A stretch of DNA of 64,000 nt from Roseateles_B flavus (lineage in GTDB: Bacteria; Pseudomonadota; Gammaproteobacteria; Burkholderiales; Burkholderiaceae_C), in assembly GCF_039872765.1 (NCBI RefSeq), contig NZ_JBDPZC010000003.1, forward strand, positions 310,001-374,000. Reading direction: 5' to 3'. Both the position numbers and the translations under genes were made by a program. The notes under the pieces were generated by a model. The model saw nothing but the letters and a program-made list of their open reading frames with translations, did no database searches and was not told where the DNA came from. The stretch's first letter is position 1; each line of letters starts with the position of its first letter. Positions 16,288-25,613 of this stretch are shown one piece after another.

Positions 16288-17883
16288 ATGCAGTTCACGA
16301 ATTTCAAGATCGGCACCCGCCTTCTGGGTGCCATGCTGGCCATGGCCCTGCTCGCCGCGGTGGTGGGCCTCGTCGGGCTGCGCGCCCTGGGCACCGTGGC
16401 CGAGAACGGCCGGACCATGTACACGCAGGAGCTGATGGCCATCTCCAGCATCAAGGACGCCAACAAGGATCTGGTCCTGCTCGCCCGAGACGTGCGCAAC
16501 GTGCTGCTGGCCCCCACGCCCGAGAAGCGCGAGGCGGCCCGCCAGACGGTGAAGGCCAACGTCCGGGCCATGAAGGCTGACCTCGACAAGGCGCTGCCGC
16601 ATTACGTCACCGAGCGCGGCCAGGCCGAGATCGCCCGGTTGAAGGCCCTGATGCAGCCCTGGGAGGCCACCCTGGCCACCCTGGAAGGCAAGCTGGCCGA
16701 GGGTGCGGATCCGGAAGCGGCCCAGCAGTACCTGTACGAGACCTATGTGCCCACCTTCAACGCCGTCGACGACCAGCTCAAGCTGCTCAGCCGCCTCAAG
16801 GAGGACTACGCCGACCAGCTGGCCCAGCAGGGCATGGCCGACTATGCCCGCAGCCGCAACATCATCGCCATCCTGATCGTCCTGAGTCTGGGCGGTGCCG
16901 TGCTGCTGGCCCTCCTGCTGGCCGGCCAGGTGAGCCGCGGGCTGCAGCGGGCGGTGGTCGCGGCCCGCGCCATGAGCGAGGGCGACATGACCGTGCGCCT
17001 GGACGCCCAGGGCCGGGACGAAGTCGCCCAGCTCACCGCTGCCCTGGAGGACATGCGCAGCAAGCTGCTGGGCGTCGTGCATACCGTGCGTGCCAACGCC
17101 GAGAGCGTGGCCACCGGCAGCTCCCAGATCGCCTCGGGCAACTCCGATCTCAGCCAGCGCACCGAAGAACAGGCCAGCGCCCTGCAGCAGACGGCCGCCA
17201 CCATGGACCAGCTCGGCTCCACCGTGCGCCACAACGCCGACAGCGCGCAGCAGGCCAACCAGCTGGCCGTCAATGCGTCCGAGGTGGCGCAGCGGGGCGG
17301 CGGCGTGGTGTCCGAGGTGGTGGAGACCATGAAGGGCATCCACGAGAGCTCGCGCCGCATCGCCGACATCATCGGCGTGATCGACGGCATCGCCTTCCAG
17401 ACCAACATCCTCGCCCTGAACGCGGCGGTGGAGGCCGCTCGGGCCGGCGAGCAGGGCCGCGGCTTCGCGGTGGTGGCAGGCGAGGTGCGCACCCTGGCCC
17501 AGCGCAGCGCCGAGGCGGCGCGGGAGATCAAGTCCCTGATCACGACCAGCGTGGAGCGCGTCGAGCACGGCACGCAGCTGGTGGACCACGCCGGGTCGAC
17601 CATGGGCGAGGTGGTCCAGGCCATCAGCCGCGTCACCGACATCGTGGGCGAGATCAGTGCGGCCAGCCGCGAGCAGAGCACGGGCATCAGCCAGGTCAGC
17701 GAGGCGGTGACGCAGATGGACCGGGTCACCCAGCAGAACGCGGCCCTGGTCGAGCAAAGCGCCGCGGCCGCGGAGAGCCTGCGCGGCCAGTCGGCCCAGT
17801 TGCTGGACGTGGTGGCCTTCTTCCGGCTGCAGGCCGGCGGTGCCGGAATGCAGGCCGCGCAGGCCCGCCGGCGGGGGATTTGA
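16288..17883 (+). CDS. Methyl-accepting chemotaxis protein (first of a tandem pair)
   Basis: 531-residue chemoreceptor. It has an uncleaved N-terminal membrane anchor (about 10-33), a periplasmic four-helix-bundle sensor (about 34-188), a second membrane span (about 191-213, IIAILIVLSLGGAVLLALLL), a HAMP domain and the long signalling coiled coil. The hairpin tip is IAFQTNILALNAAVEAARAG, which contacts CheA/CheW. There is no CheR-binding pentapeptide at the C-terminus. The start at 16288 begins with the usual Tar-like MQFTNFKIGTRLL; longer in-frame readings upstream run through noncoding sequence. Confidence 0.95.
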   Translation: MQFTNFKIGTRLLGAMLAMALLAAVVGLVGLRALGTVAENGRTMYTQELMAISSIKDANKDLVLLARDVRNVLLAPTPEKREAARQTVKANVRAMKADLDKALPHYVTERGQAEIARLKALMQPWEATLATLEGKLAEGADPEAAQQYLYETYVPTFNAVDDQLKLLSRLKEDYADQLAQQGMADYARSRNIIAILIVLSLGGAVLLALLLAGQVSRGLQRAVVAARAMSEGDMTVRLDAQGRDEVAQLTAALEDMRSKLLGVVHTVRANAESVATGSSQIASGNSDLSQRTEEQASALQQTAATMDQLGSTVRHNADSAQQANQLAVNASEVAQRGGGVVSEVVETMKGIHESSRRIADIIGVIDGIAFQTNILALNAAVEAARAGEQGRGFAVVAGEVRTLAQRSAEAAREIKSLITTSVERVEHGTQLVDHAGSTMGEVVQAISRVTDIVGEISAASREQSTGISQVSEAVTQMDRVTQQNAALVEQSAAAAESLRGQSAQLLDVVAFFRLQAGGAGMQAAQARRRGI

Positions 17884-17997
17884 ATCGTGAACAAGTCCCT
17901 CTTCCGCGGCTGAATCAGGCCGGACCGGGGGGCTCGGCCGCTTCGAAACGTGTCACATTCGCTTGCATGTTCGGTTCAGATTGATAACGATTGCACT

Positions 17998-18016
17998 CTC
18001 CTGGAATGCCCAGGAG
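17998..18016. repeat. Perfect hairpin between the two chemoreceptor genes
   Basis: CTCCTGG and CCAGGAG surround a 5-base loop (7-base stem), 75 bases before the second receptor gene. It has no T tail. It may be a weak terminator, a leader stem or an operator. Confidence 0.4.
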
Positions 18017-18091
18017 CCAACGCCCGGCTGCCTTGCCGGCCGCGACCGTCCACCGCATTCGTCCTGCCCTGCCAGCCCAGAAGGAAGCACC

Positions 18092-19663
18092 ATGTCGCTG
18101 ACCGGAAACCCTCGCCTTGGTCTGATCGGCCGCCTGCTGATCATGGCCGCAACCCTGGCGCTGATCCTCATCGGCGCCGCCGTGTACACCTCTCGGCAGC
18201 TGGTCACCCTGCAAGAGGCTGCTCACGCGGCCGAGTCCTCCAGGTTTCCTCAGCTTCAGCGCATGGCCCTGGCCCAGCTGGAAGTGACGCGCCTGTCCCT
18301 CCAGCTGCGTCACGCCATGCTGTCCCGCACGCCGCAGGAGCGTGACACGACGCTGCAGGACATCAAGCGGCTCAAGGAGGCCATCACCGAGCAGCTGGGC
18401 GCCTACGAGAAGGCCCTGCATACCGAGACCGGGCGCCAACGCTTCCGCCCCGTTCAACAGAAGGTCCAGGCTTTCGCGGAGGTCGAGCAGAAGAACCTCG
18501 CGCTGATCGAGGCCGGACAGATGAGCGAGGCCTTTGCCTTCCTGGTGGACCAGACCATTCCAGCGCGCAACGCCCTGCTCCATGAGATCGCCGACAACGT
18601 CAAGTACCAGGAGTCTCGCCTGCAGGAGGAGCTGCAGCTGGTGAAGAGTCAGGCCGGCAATGCCCGCCTCGAGTTCGGCTTCGTGGCGGTGGCGGCGGTC
18701 CTGGCCCTGATGGCCACGACCGCCTACCTGGCCCGCGCCCTTCGACAGCGCGTCCATGCCCTCAATGCCGTGGCCAACCGCCTGCGCGACGGCGACTTCA
18801 CCCAGCCCGTGCAAGACACGCAAGCGGATGAGTTCTCCGCCGTGATGCGCTCCATGCAGCACATGCAGGACGCCCTGGCCGGCATCGTCCATACCGTGCG
18901 ATCCAACGCGGAGAGCGTGGCCACGGGCAGCGAGCAGATCGCCCATGGCAATGCAGACCTGAGCCAGCGCACCGAGGAGCAGGCCAGCGCCCTGCAGCAG
19001 ACCGCCGCCACCATGGACCAGCTGGGCTCCACCGTGCGCAACAACGCCGACAACGCGCAGCAGGCCAATCAAATGGCCCTGCAGGCCTCGGAGGTGGCCC
19101 GGCGCGGCGGGGGTGTCGTGGCCGAGGTCGTCGAGACCATGAGGAGCATCAACGAGGGTTCGCGCCGCATTGCCGACATCACCGGCGTCATCGACAGCAT
19201 TGCCTTCCAGACCAACATCCTCGCCTTGAACGCGGCCGTCGAGGCGGCTCGCGCCGGCGAGCAGGGTCGCGGCTTCGCCGTGGTGGCGGGAGAGGTCCGC
19301 ATCCTGGCCCAGCGCAGCGCCGAGGCAGCCAAGGAGATCAAGTCACTGATCGGCGACAGCGCGGCGCGCGTCGAGCAGGGCACCCAGCTGGTCGACCGGG
19401 CCGGCAGCACCATGGACGAAGTGGTGAAGGCGATCCACCGCGTGACTGACATCGTGGGCGAGATCAGCGCCGCCAGCCGTGAGCAGAGCACCGGCATCGG
19501 GCAGGTCGGCGAGGCCGTGAGCGCCATGGACCGGGTCACCCAGCAGAACGCGGCGCTCGTCGAGGAAAGCGCCGCCGCTGCCGAGAGCCTGCGCAACCAG
19601 TCCGCCCGGCTGCTGGAAGTGGTCGCCTTCTTCCGTCTCCAGCTGGGAGCGGCGCCGCGCTGA
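18092..19663 (+). CDS. Methyl-accepting chemotaxis protein (second of a tandem pair)
   Basis: 523-residue chemoreceptor with the same plan as its neighbour. It has a first span at about 10-32 (LIGRLLIMAATLALILIGAA), a helical periplasmic sensor (about 35-190), a second span (FVAVAAVLALMATTAYLARA), HAMP, and a signalling domain nearly identical to that of the preceding receptor. In both, SNADLSQRTEEQASALQQTA-like and IAFQTNILALNAAVEAARAG stretches recur. The sensor domains differ, so the ligands should differ. It starts after AAGGAAGCACC. Confidence 0.95.
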   Translation: MSLTGNPRLGLIGRLLIMAATLALILIGAAVYTSRQLVTLQEAAHAAESSRFPQLQRMALAQLEVTRLSLQLRHAMLSRTPQERDTTLQDIKRLKEAITEQLGAYEKALHTETGRQRFRPVQQKVQAFAEVEQKNLALIEAGQMSEAFAFLVDQTIPARNALLHEIADNVKYQESRLQEELQLVKSQAGNARLEFGFVAVAAVLALMATTAYLARALRQRVHALNAVANRLRDGDFTQPVQDTQADEFSAVMRSMQHMQDALAGIVHTVRSNAESVATGSEQIAHGNADLSQRTEEQASALQQTAATMDQLGSTVRNNADNAQQANQMALQASEVARRGGGVVAEVVETMRSINEGSRRIADITGVIDSIAFQTNILALNAAVEAARAGEQGRGFAVVAGEVRILAQRSAEAAKEIKSLIGDSAARVEQGTQLVDRAGSTMDEVVKAIHRVTDIVGEISAASREQSTGIGQVGEAVSAMDRVTQQNAALVEESAAAAESLRNQSARLLEVVAFFRLQLGAAPR

Positions 19664-19814
19664 GGAGGCCTGCGATGGCACGGCCCCCACCGGCCCTGGA
19701 CGGGGCTGGCGCGTCCTGCACACAAGGCCCCGGGCGCGGCATTGGTCACGAATGGACTGGGTTTTTCGGGCGGTGCAATCGGTTCCCAAACCGGCAGGAG
19801 CCGCGGCCCTGGCA

Positions 19815-19830
19815 TAGACTGCCGGCCGTG
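19815..19830 (+). promoter_or_regulatory. -10-like TAGACT placed for leaderless start at GTG 19828
   Basis: TAGACT (19815-19820) lies 7 bases before the GTG start, so a sigma-70 transcript would begin at or next to the start codon. No ribosome binding site is present. The -35 is unclear. Confidence 0.35.
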
Positions 19831-20685
19831 TTGCTCCCTGCCCTGACTCGGTGCCGCCTCCTGCGTCAGGGGCTGGCCTTGCTCTTGGGCCTGGCCCTCT
19901 TGCAGGCCCAGGCCCAGCAGCTGCGCCTGTGCCAGACCGAGTCGCCCCGCTACGACTACCGGCTCGCCCTGACCCGACTCCTGATGGAGAAGACCGCGCA
20001 ACGCGGCGAGTCCTTCACCCTCATCCGCCATGGCCAGGGGGCAGATCCCTCGCAGGAGCGCTGCCTGGAGCTGCTGCGCAGCGGCGAGGTGGACCTGGTC
20101 TATCTGCCGCCCAGCCCGGCACGGCTGGCGGAGTTTGCCGTCCTGCCCATCGACCTGCACGCCGGCCGCCTGGGCTACCGCCTGCTGCTGATCCGCAAGG
20201 AGGACGCGCCGCGCTTCGCCCGCATCCAGACCCTGGCGCAGCTGGGCAAGCTGACGGGCGGCTTTGGCCGCCAGTGGGCCGACCTGGCCGTGTTCGAGGC
20301 CAACGGCCTGCCCGTGGTCGCCGGCCCGGGCACCGAGGCCCTGCTGGCCATGCTGCGCGCCCGGCGCTTCGACTACCTGCAGCGCGGCGTCTCCGAGGCC
20401 TACGCGGAGCTGGCCAGCTTCGGCGGCAATGACCAGCTCATGGTGGAGCCGCACCTGGCCCTGCACTACGCCTGGCCCGTCTACTTCATGGCGCGCCGTG
20501 ACCGGCAGCCGCTGCTGCAGCGCCTGCAACGCGGGCTGCAGCTCGCCCAGCAGGACGGCAGCTTCCGCCGGCTGCTGGACCAGCACCAGGGCCGGGACTG
20601 GGCCCGCGCCGCCATCGAGCGCCGCCGGGTGCTGGCACTGAAATCGCCCTGGCCGGACATGGCCCTGCCTGCGCCAGAGCATTGA
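19828..20685 (+). CDS. Periplasmic substrate-binding-type protein, no transporter nearby
   Basis: About 285 residues: a Sec signal (VLLPALTRCRLLRQGLALLLGLALLQAQAQ) followed by a type II binding-protein fold of the SBP_bac_3 kind (LRLCQTESPRYDYRLALTRLL; LLRSGEVDLVYLPPS; YRLLLIRKED; LGKLTGGFGRQWAD). Such proteins bind small solutes and deliver them to ABC permeases, histidine kinases or receptors. There is no permease here. It follows two chemoreceptors on the same strand, so presenting a ligand to one of them is possible but unproven. The start GTG was chosen because the signal peptide begins there; a longer in-frame upstream reading is not conserved-looking. Confidence 0.7.
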   Translation: MLLPALTRCRLLRQGLALLLGLALLQAQAQQLRLCQTESPRYDYRLALTRLLMEKTAQRGESFTLIRHGQGADPSQERCLELLRSGEVDLVYLPPSPARLAEFAVLPIDLHAGRLGYRLLLIRKEDAPRFARIQTLAQLGKLTGGFGRQWADLAVFEANGLPVVAGPGTEALLAMLRARRFDYLQRGVSEAYAELASFGGNDQLMVEPHLALHYAWPVYFMARRDRQPLLQRLQRGLQLAQQDGSFRRLLDQHQGRDWARAAIERRRVLALKSPWPDMALPAPEH

Positions 20686-20727
20686 AGGCCGCCGCGCGCC
20701 GGGCCCTGCGTGGACCCGGCCCCTCTC

Positions 20728-21189
20728 TCAGTCCGCCTCGCGGCGCTGCAGGGACTTGAGCTGGCGCCCCTGCCCCGGCAAGGCCCTCAGGTACTTGAAG
20801 GTGGCGGTGGCGTGCGCACAGAGCCGACCGTCCTCACCCAGCACCCGCCCCTCGCAGAAGGCCATGGTGGCGGTGTGATGCAGCAGCTCGCCCTGGGCGC
20901 GCAGCTCACCCTCGGCGGGGCGCATGAAGCTGGTCTTCATCTCGATGGTGACCACGCCGGGGCCCATGCCTTCCTGGTGCATGTGGATGCTGCGGGCGGC
21001 ATGAGCCATGGCCACGTCCAGCAGGCTCATCAGCACGCCGCCATGGGCCACCTCCCAGGAGTTGAGATGGCCCTCGCGGATGTCCACCCGCAGCTCCGCG
21101 CGGCCGTCGCCCAGGCTGTGCAGCTCGAAGCCCAGCTGCTCGACGAAGGGGATGCGGACGGGGAAAGACAGGGGCGGCGTGCGTTTCAT
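20728..21189 (-). CDS. PaaI-family hotdog thioesterase
   Basis: 153-residue hotdog-fold acyl-CoA thioesterase. The typical elements are HLNSWEVAHGGVLMSLLDVAMAHAA (active-site His-Gly-Gly region, about 41-65) and VVTIEMKTSFMRPAEG. It would hydrolyse an acyl-CoA to relieve CoA trapping. It is the last gene of the acyl-CoA island and lies 17 bases after the SDR stop, likely in one transcript. Specificity is unknown. Confidence 0.88.
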   Translation of the reverse strand: MKRTPPLSFPVRIPFVEQLGFELHSLGDGRAELRVDIREGHLNSWEVAHGGVLMSLLDVAMAHAARSIHMHQEGMGPGVVTIEMKTSFMRPAEGELRAQGELLHHTATMAFCEGRVLGEDGRLCAHATATFKYLRALPGQGRQLKSLQRREAD

Positions 21190-21206
21190 GGCGTCAGTCT
21201 AGGGCC

Positions 21207-21998
21207 TCAGGCACCGTGGATAGCTGACACACCGCCGTCCACCGCCAGCACCTGCCCCGTGATGTGCTTGCCGGCGCGGGAGGCGAACAGCAGGGCCGCG
21301 CCCTTGAGGTCGTCCTCGTCGCCCAGGCGGCGCAAGGGCGCGGCCTCGGCGATCTTGTCCTCGCCCATGGCCGCGAGCAGGCCCTGCGTCATCTTGCTGG
21401 GGAAGAAGCCCGGCGCCAGCGCGTTCACCGTGATGCCGTAGCGGCCCCACTCGCCGGCCAGCGCGCGGGTGAAGTTCACGGCCGCGCCCTTGCTGGTGTT
21501 GTAGGCGATGGTCTTCATCATCGCCGGGTTGCCGCCCAGGCCGGCGATGGAGGCCACATTGATGATGCGGCCGTGGCGCCGCGGGATCATGCTGGCCTGC
21601 GCCGCGGCCTGGCTCATCACGAAGAGGCTGCGGATGTTGAGGTTCATCACCTTGTCCCAGGCCTCCAGCGGATGGTCCTCGGCCGGTGCGCCCCAGGTGG
21701 CGCCGGCGTTGTTGACGAGGATGTCGATCTGACCGAGGCGTTCCATCGTCTGCTCGACGATGCCGCGGGCCTGGGTTTCATCCGCGGCATCGGCGGCGAT
21801 CCAGCGGGCATCGATGCCCCGCGCCTGCAGCTGGGCCACGGCCTCCTCCAGGTCAGCGGCCTTGCGCGAGCTGAGCATGATCTTCGCGCCCGCCTCGCCC
21901 AGGCTTTCGGCGATCTGCAGCCCCAGGCCGCGCGAGCCGCCGGTGACCAGGGCCACCTGGCCGCTGAGGTCGAACAAGTCCTGCACCTTGGTGCTCAT
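21207..21998 (-). CDS. Short-chain dehydrogenase/reductase in the acyl-CoA island
   Basis: 263-residue SDR of the 3-oxoacyl-reductase/gluconate-dehydrogenase-like type. Motifs are GGSRGLGLQIAESL (about 19-32), NNAG (about 94-97), YNTSK (active-site Tyr-Lys, about 172-176) and PGFFPSKMT. It starts after AAAGGAGACTCCC and lies 28 bases downstream of the acyl-CoA dehydrogenase, suggesting a role in the same pathway, probably oxidising or reducing a hydroxy/oxo-acyl intermediate. The substrate is inferred only from context. Confidence 0.93.
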   Translation of the reverse strand: MSTKVQDLFDLSGQVALVTGGSRGLGLQIAESLGEAGAKIMLSSRKAADLEEAVAQLQARGIDARWIAADAADETQARGIVEQTMERLGQIDILVNNAGATWGAPAEDHPLEAWDKVMNLNIRSLFVMSQAAAQASMIPRRHGRIINVASIAGLGGNPAMMKTIAYNTSKGAAVNFTRALAGEWGRYGITVNALAPGFFPSKMTQGLLAAMGEDKIAEAAPLRRLGDEDDLKGAALLFASRAGKHITGQVLAVDGGVSAIHGA

Positions 21999-22026
21999 GG
22001 GAGTCTCCTTTGAATTTCCTGAGAGG

Positions 22027-23847
22027 TCAGAACCAGGCGTCCTGCATCTCGCGGCACAGCGCTTCGCGGCGCTGCACCACGGCCAGCCAGGCGGCAATGC
22101 GTGGCAGCTCGTAGGCGAAGAAATAGGCCTGGGCGGCCCGCTTGCCCTGGGCGAAGTCACGGGTGTCGTCCGGTGCCAGGGCCAGCACCACGTCCAGCCA
22201 GATCCAGGCCAGGACCGTGTGGCCAAAGGCCTGCAGATAGGGCGTGGCATTGGCCAGCGCGGCCTCGGGCTCGCCGGTGGCCCACGCCGCCTTGGTCGCG
22301 GCGCCCACCTGTGCCAGGGCCTGAGCCAGCTGGTTGGCGGCCTCGGCAAGACCTGGCACCTGACCTGCCGCGCTGATCGTCTCGTTGATGCGCCGGGCCA
22401 GCGCCATCAGCGCCGCGCCGCCTTCCATCACCACCTTGCGGCCGAGCAGGTCCAGGGCCTGGATGCCGTGCGTGCCCTCGTGGATCATGTTGAGGCGGTT
22501 GTCGCGCCAGTGCTGCTCGACGGGAAAGTCCCGCGTGTAGCCATAGCCTCCCAGCACCTGGATGGCCAGGGAGTTGGCCTCCAGGCACCACTCGCTGGGC
22601 CAGCTCTTGGCGATGGGGATCAGCACCTCCAGCAGCAGGCGCGCACGGCCTGCGGCCTCGGCCTCGGCCGTGTGCTGCTCGTCGACCAGGCGGGCGCAGA
22701 ACAGCTCCAGGGCCAGCGCCCCTTCCACATAGCTCTTCTGCGCCAGCAACATGCGCTTGACGTCGGCGTGCTCGATGATGGGCCGCTGGGGCGAGGCGGC
22801 GTCCTTGCCCGTGGCCGTCAGCGGCCGGCCCTGCGGCCGCTGGCGGGCATAGGCCAGGCTGGCCTCGTAGCCCGCATAGCCCAGCATGGTGGCGCCCAGG
22901 CCCACGCCGATGCGGGCCTCGTTCATCATGTGGAACATGGCCTTGAGCCCCTCACCGGGCGCGCCCACGCGATAGCCGATGGCCCCGCCCTGCCCGCCCG
23001 GCTGATGCCGGCCCTCGCCGAAGTTCAGCAGGCAGTTGGTGGTGCCGCGGTAGCCCAGCTTGTGGTTGAGGCCGGCCAGCACCACGTCGTTGCGTTCCCC
23101 CGTGAGCTGACCCTCGGCGTCCACCAGCCACTTGGGCACGATGAACAGCGAGATGCCGCGCACCCCGGGCACCGGCTTGCCATCCGGGCCGGGGATCTTG
23201 GCCAGCACGAGGTGGACGATGTTCTCGCGCAGTTCGTGCTCGCCGGCGGAGATCCACATCTTGTGGCCGCGCAGGCGGTAGCGCGGGCCGAGGGGGTCGT
23301 TTTCAGAATCGGCGCCGTCGGGCTCGGCCCGCGTGGCCACGTCGGACAGCGAGGAGCCCGCCTGCGGTTCGGAGAGGCACATGGTGCCGAACCAGCGCCC
23401 CTCGAACTCGGCCTTGGCGAAGACCTCGCGCTGCCGCGGCGTGCCGTGCGCCATCAGCAGATTGGCATTGCCGTTGGTGAGCATGGCGTAGCCGCCCAGT
23501 GCGATGCAGGCCTTGCTGAAGAAAGCATTGGCCGCCATCTCCACCGTGCAGGGCAGCTGCATGCCGCCGTTCTCGTAGTCCTGGGCGGCGCTGAGCATGC
23601 CCGACTCGACGTAGGCATCCAGCGCCTCGCGCGTGGCCTGGGGCAGGTGCACACGCTCGCCGTCGAAGTGCGGCTCCTGGGTGTCGAGCAGGCGGTTGAC
23701 GGGCGCGAACTTCTCGCGGGCGATGCGCTCGCAGGTGTCCAGCACGGCGTCGAAGGTCTCGCGGCTGTGGTCGGCAAAGCGCTCGCGCTGGTTCAGCGAT
23801 TCGGATTGGAGCCAGCCGTAGAGCAGGAAGTCGAGGGTGTCGCGCAT
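22027..23847 (-). CDS. Acyl-CoA dehydrogenase with C-terminal extension (DmdC/AidB-like)
   Basis: 606-residue flavoenzyme, longer than the usual ~380 residues because of an N-terminal helical region and a C-terminal acetyl-CoA-dehydrogenase-like domain (about 470-600). FAD-site motifs are FGTMCLSEPQAGSSLSDVAT and RGHKMWISAGEHEL. The catalytic-base region EGTHGIQALDLLGRKV is intact. This size class includes 3-methylmercaptopropionyl-CoA dehydrogenases (DmdC) as well as general acyl-CoA enzymes, so the substrate is not settled. It oxidises acyl-CoA to enoyl-CoA and passes electrons to ETF, which is not in the window. Confidence 0.94.
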   Translation of the reverse strand: MRDTLDFLLYGWLQSESLNQRERFADHSRETFDAVLDTCERIAREKFAPVNRLLDTQEPHFDGERVHLPQATREALDAYVESGMLSAAQDYENGGMQLPCTVEMAANAFFSKACIALGGYAMLTNGNANLLMAHGTPRQREVFAKAEFEGRWFGTMCLSEPQAGSSLSDVATRAEPDGADSENDPLGPRYRLRGHKMWISAGEHELRENIVHLVLAKIPGPDGKPVPGVRGISLFIVPKWLVDAEGQLTGERNDVVLAGLNHKLGYRGTTNCLLNFGEGRHQPGGQGGAIGYRVGAPGEGLKAMFHMMNEARIGVGLGATMLGYAGYEASLAYARQRPQGRPLTATGKDAASPQRPIIEHADVKRMLLAQKSYVEGALALELFCARLVDEQHTAEAEAAGRARLLLEVLIPIAKSWPSEWCLEANSLAIQVLGGYGYTRDFPVEQHWRDNRLNMIHEGTHGIQALDLLGRKVVMEGGAALMALARRINETISAAGQVPGLAEAANQLAQALAQVGAATKAAWATGEPEAALANATPYLQAFGHTVLAWIWLDVVLALAPDDTRDFAQGKRAAQAYFFAYELPRIAAWLAVVQRREALCREMQDAWF

Positions 23848-23878
23848 GGCGATCTCCAGCAGTCGATGGGGCCCGCGC

Positions 23879-24295
23879 TCAGGCGGGCGTGAGTGCCATG
23901 GTGGCCGAGGCCTTCATCACCAGCGTGCGGGTCTCGCCGTCCACGGCATGGACCTCGGCCTCGGTGAAGCTGAGCGTGCGCCCGGCCTTGAGGACCCAGG
24001 CCTCGCACTCCAGCTGCTGGCCGCGGGCGCCGCGCAGCAGGCTCGTCTTGAGCTCGGCCGTGAGAATCCACTGCCCGGGCGGCGCCTGCGTCTGGGCGGC
24101 CGAGCCCATGCTGTGGTCGGCCAGCGAGGCCAGCACGCCCGCATGCACCAGGCCCGTGTGCTGGCGCAGGCCTTCGCGAATGGGCAGGCGCGTGCGCACG
24201 CGGCCGGGCTCCACGGCCACGGCCTGCACGCCCAGCTCAACCATGAAGGGGGAACGGGCGATGAAGCCCTGAAGCGTGGCGAGGTCCAGTTCCAT
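23879..24295 (-). CDS. PaaI-family hotdog thioesterase (second copy)
   Basis: 138-residue hotdog-fold thioesterase. LRQHTGLVHAGVLASLADHSMGSAA holds the active-site region (about 43-67) and ILTAELKTSLLRGARGQ the second half. It lies between the thiolase and the acyl-CoA dehydrogenase, 31 bases upstream of the latter. Sequence similarity to the copy at 20728-21189 is only at family level, so it is probably not a recent duplicate. Confidence 0.88.
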   Translation of the reverse strand: MELDLATLQGFIARSPFMVELGVQAVAVEPGRVRTRLPIREGLRQHTGLVHAGVLASLADHSMGSAAQTQAPPGQWILTAELKTSLLRGARGQQLECEAWVLKAGRTLSFTEAEVHAVDGETRTLVMKASATMALTPA

Positions 24296-24379
24296 GGCGT
24301 CTCCTGCTGCAGGCTGGGCCGCAGCGCGGTCAGGTCAATAAAGGGCGGCACCGGCACGGCGCCGCCCTCAGGGCTCGGA

Positions 24380-25555
24380 TCAGAGGACTTCGAACACGCC
24401 GGCCGCGCCCATGCCACCGCCGATGCACATCGTCACGCACACCCGCTTGGCGCCGCGGCGGCGGCCTTCCAGCAGCGCGTGGCCGGTCAGGCGCTGGCCC
24501 GACATGCCGTAGGGATGGCCCACGGCAATGGCGCCGCCATTGACATTCAGGCGGTCCAGGGGGATGCCCAGGGTGTCGGCGCAGTAGAGCACCTGCACGG
24601 CGAAGGCCTCGTTGAGCTCCCAGAGGTCGATGTCATCCACGCCCAGGCCCAGGCGCTTGAGCACCTTGGGGATGGCGAAGACGGGGCCGATGCCCATTTC
24701 ATCGGGCTCGCAGCCGGCCACCGCAAAGCCGAGGAAGCGGCCCAGGGGCTTCAACCCTTGCTGCTGGGCATAGCGCTCGCTGACGAGCACGCAGGCGCCG
24801 GCGCCGTCAGAGAACTGGCTGGCATTGCCCGCGCTCACCACGCCGCCGGGCAGCGCGCTGCGCAGGTCCTTGATGCCCTCGTAGGTCGTGCCCTCGCGCA
24901 GGCCTTCGTCCACGCTGACGCTCACTTCGCGGGTGACCAGGCCCTGGACCTTGTCCACCACGCCCGCGGTGACGGTGATGGGCGCGATCTCCTCGGCGAA
25001 GAGGCCGGCCGCCTGCGCGGCGCAGGCTTTCTGCTGGCTGGCGGCGCCGTAGTGGTCCTGGCGCTCGCGCGAGATGCCGTAGCGCTGGGCCACGTTCTCG
25101 GCGGTCTGCAGCATGGTCCAGTAGATCTCGGGCTTGTGCTTCATCAGCCAGCGCTCCGTGATCATGTGCTTGTTCATTTCCTGCTGCACGCAGGAGATGC
25201 TCTCCACGCCGCCGGCCACGTAGGCATCGCCCTCGCCAGCCATGATGCGCTGCGCGGCCATGGCGATGGTCTGCAGGCCGCTGGAGCAGAAGCGGTTGAC
25301 GGTCATGCCCGCCACGCTGACGGGCAGGCCGGCACGCAGGGCGATCTGTCGCGCGATGTTGTTGCCCGTGCCGCCTTCGGGGAAGGCGCAGCCCATCAGC
25401 ACGTCCTCGATGGCGTCCGGCGCCACGCCGGCCCGCTCGACGGCGGCCTTGACCACATGGCCGCCCAGGGTGGCGCCGTGGGTCATGTTGAAGGCACCCT
25501 TCCAGCTCTTGCTGAGCGGGGTGCGGGCGGTGGAAACAATCAGTGCTTGGCTCAT
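24380..25555 (-). CDS. Acetyl-CoA C-acyltransferase (thiolase)
   Basis: 391-residue thiolase that cleaves 3-ketoacyl-CoA with CoA. The acylated Cys is in NRFCSSGLQTIA (about 90-101), and the other catalytic residues are in GGAIAVGHPYGMSGQRL and MCIGGGMGAAG at the C-terminus. The start at 25555 has GGAGAG 7-8 bases upstream. It lies directly downstream of the FadB-type gene, separated by a 220-base palindromic spacer. Together they form the FadBA beta-oxidation pair. It is distinct from the biosynthetic PhaA at 57664-58845. Confidence 0.96.
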   Translation of the reverse strand: MSQALIVSTARTPLSKSWKGAFNMTHGATLGGHVVKAAVERAGVAPDAIEDVLMGCAFPEGGTGNNIARQIALRAGLPVSVAGMTVNRFCSSGLQTIAMAAQRIMAGEGDAYVAGGVESISCVQQEMNKHMITERWLMKHKPEIYWTMLQTAENVAQRYGISRERQDHYGAASQQKACAAQAAGLFAEEIAPITVTAGVVDKVQGLVTREVSVSVDEGLREGTTYEGIKDLRSALPGGVVSAGNASQFSDGAGACVLVSERYAQQQGLKPLGRFLGFAVAGCEPDEMGIGPVFAIPKVLKRLGLGVDDIDLWELNEAFAVQVLYCADTLGIPLDRLNVNGGAIAVGHPYGMSGQRLTGHALLEGRRRGAKRVCVTMCIGGGMGAAGVFEVL

Positions 25556-25613
25556 GAAAAACTCTCCGCGATGAGGCGAGAACAACCCGCCGCAAACCTC
25601 AACCCAATCCCAG

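Noticed and set aside
17975..17996. Fur-box-like stretch TTGATAACGATTGC upstream of the second chemoreceptor
   Set aside because: Only one half matches and no iron genes are nearby; below what I would accept as a site.
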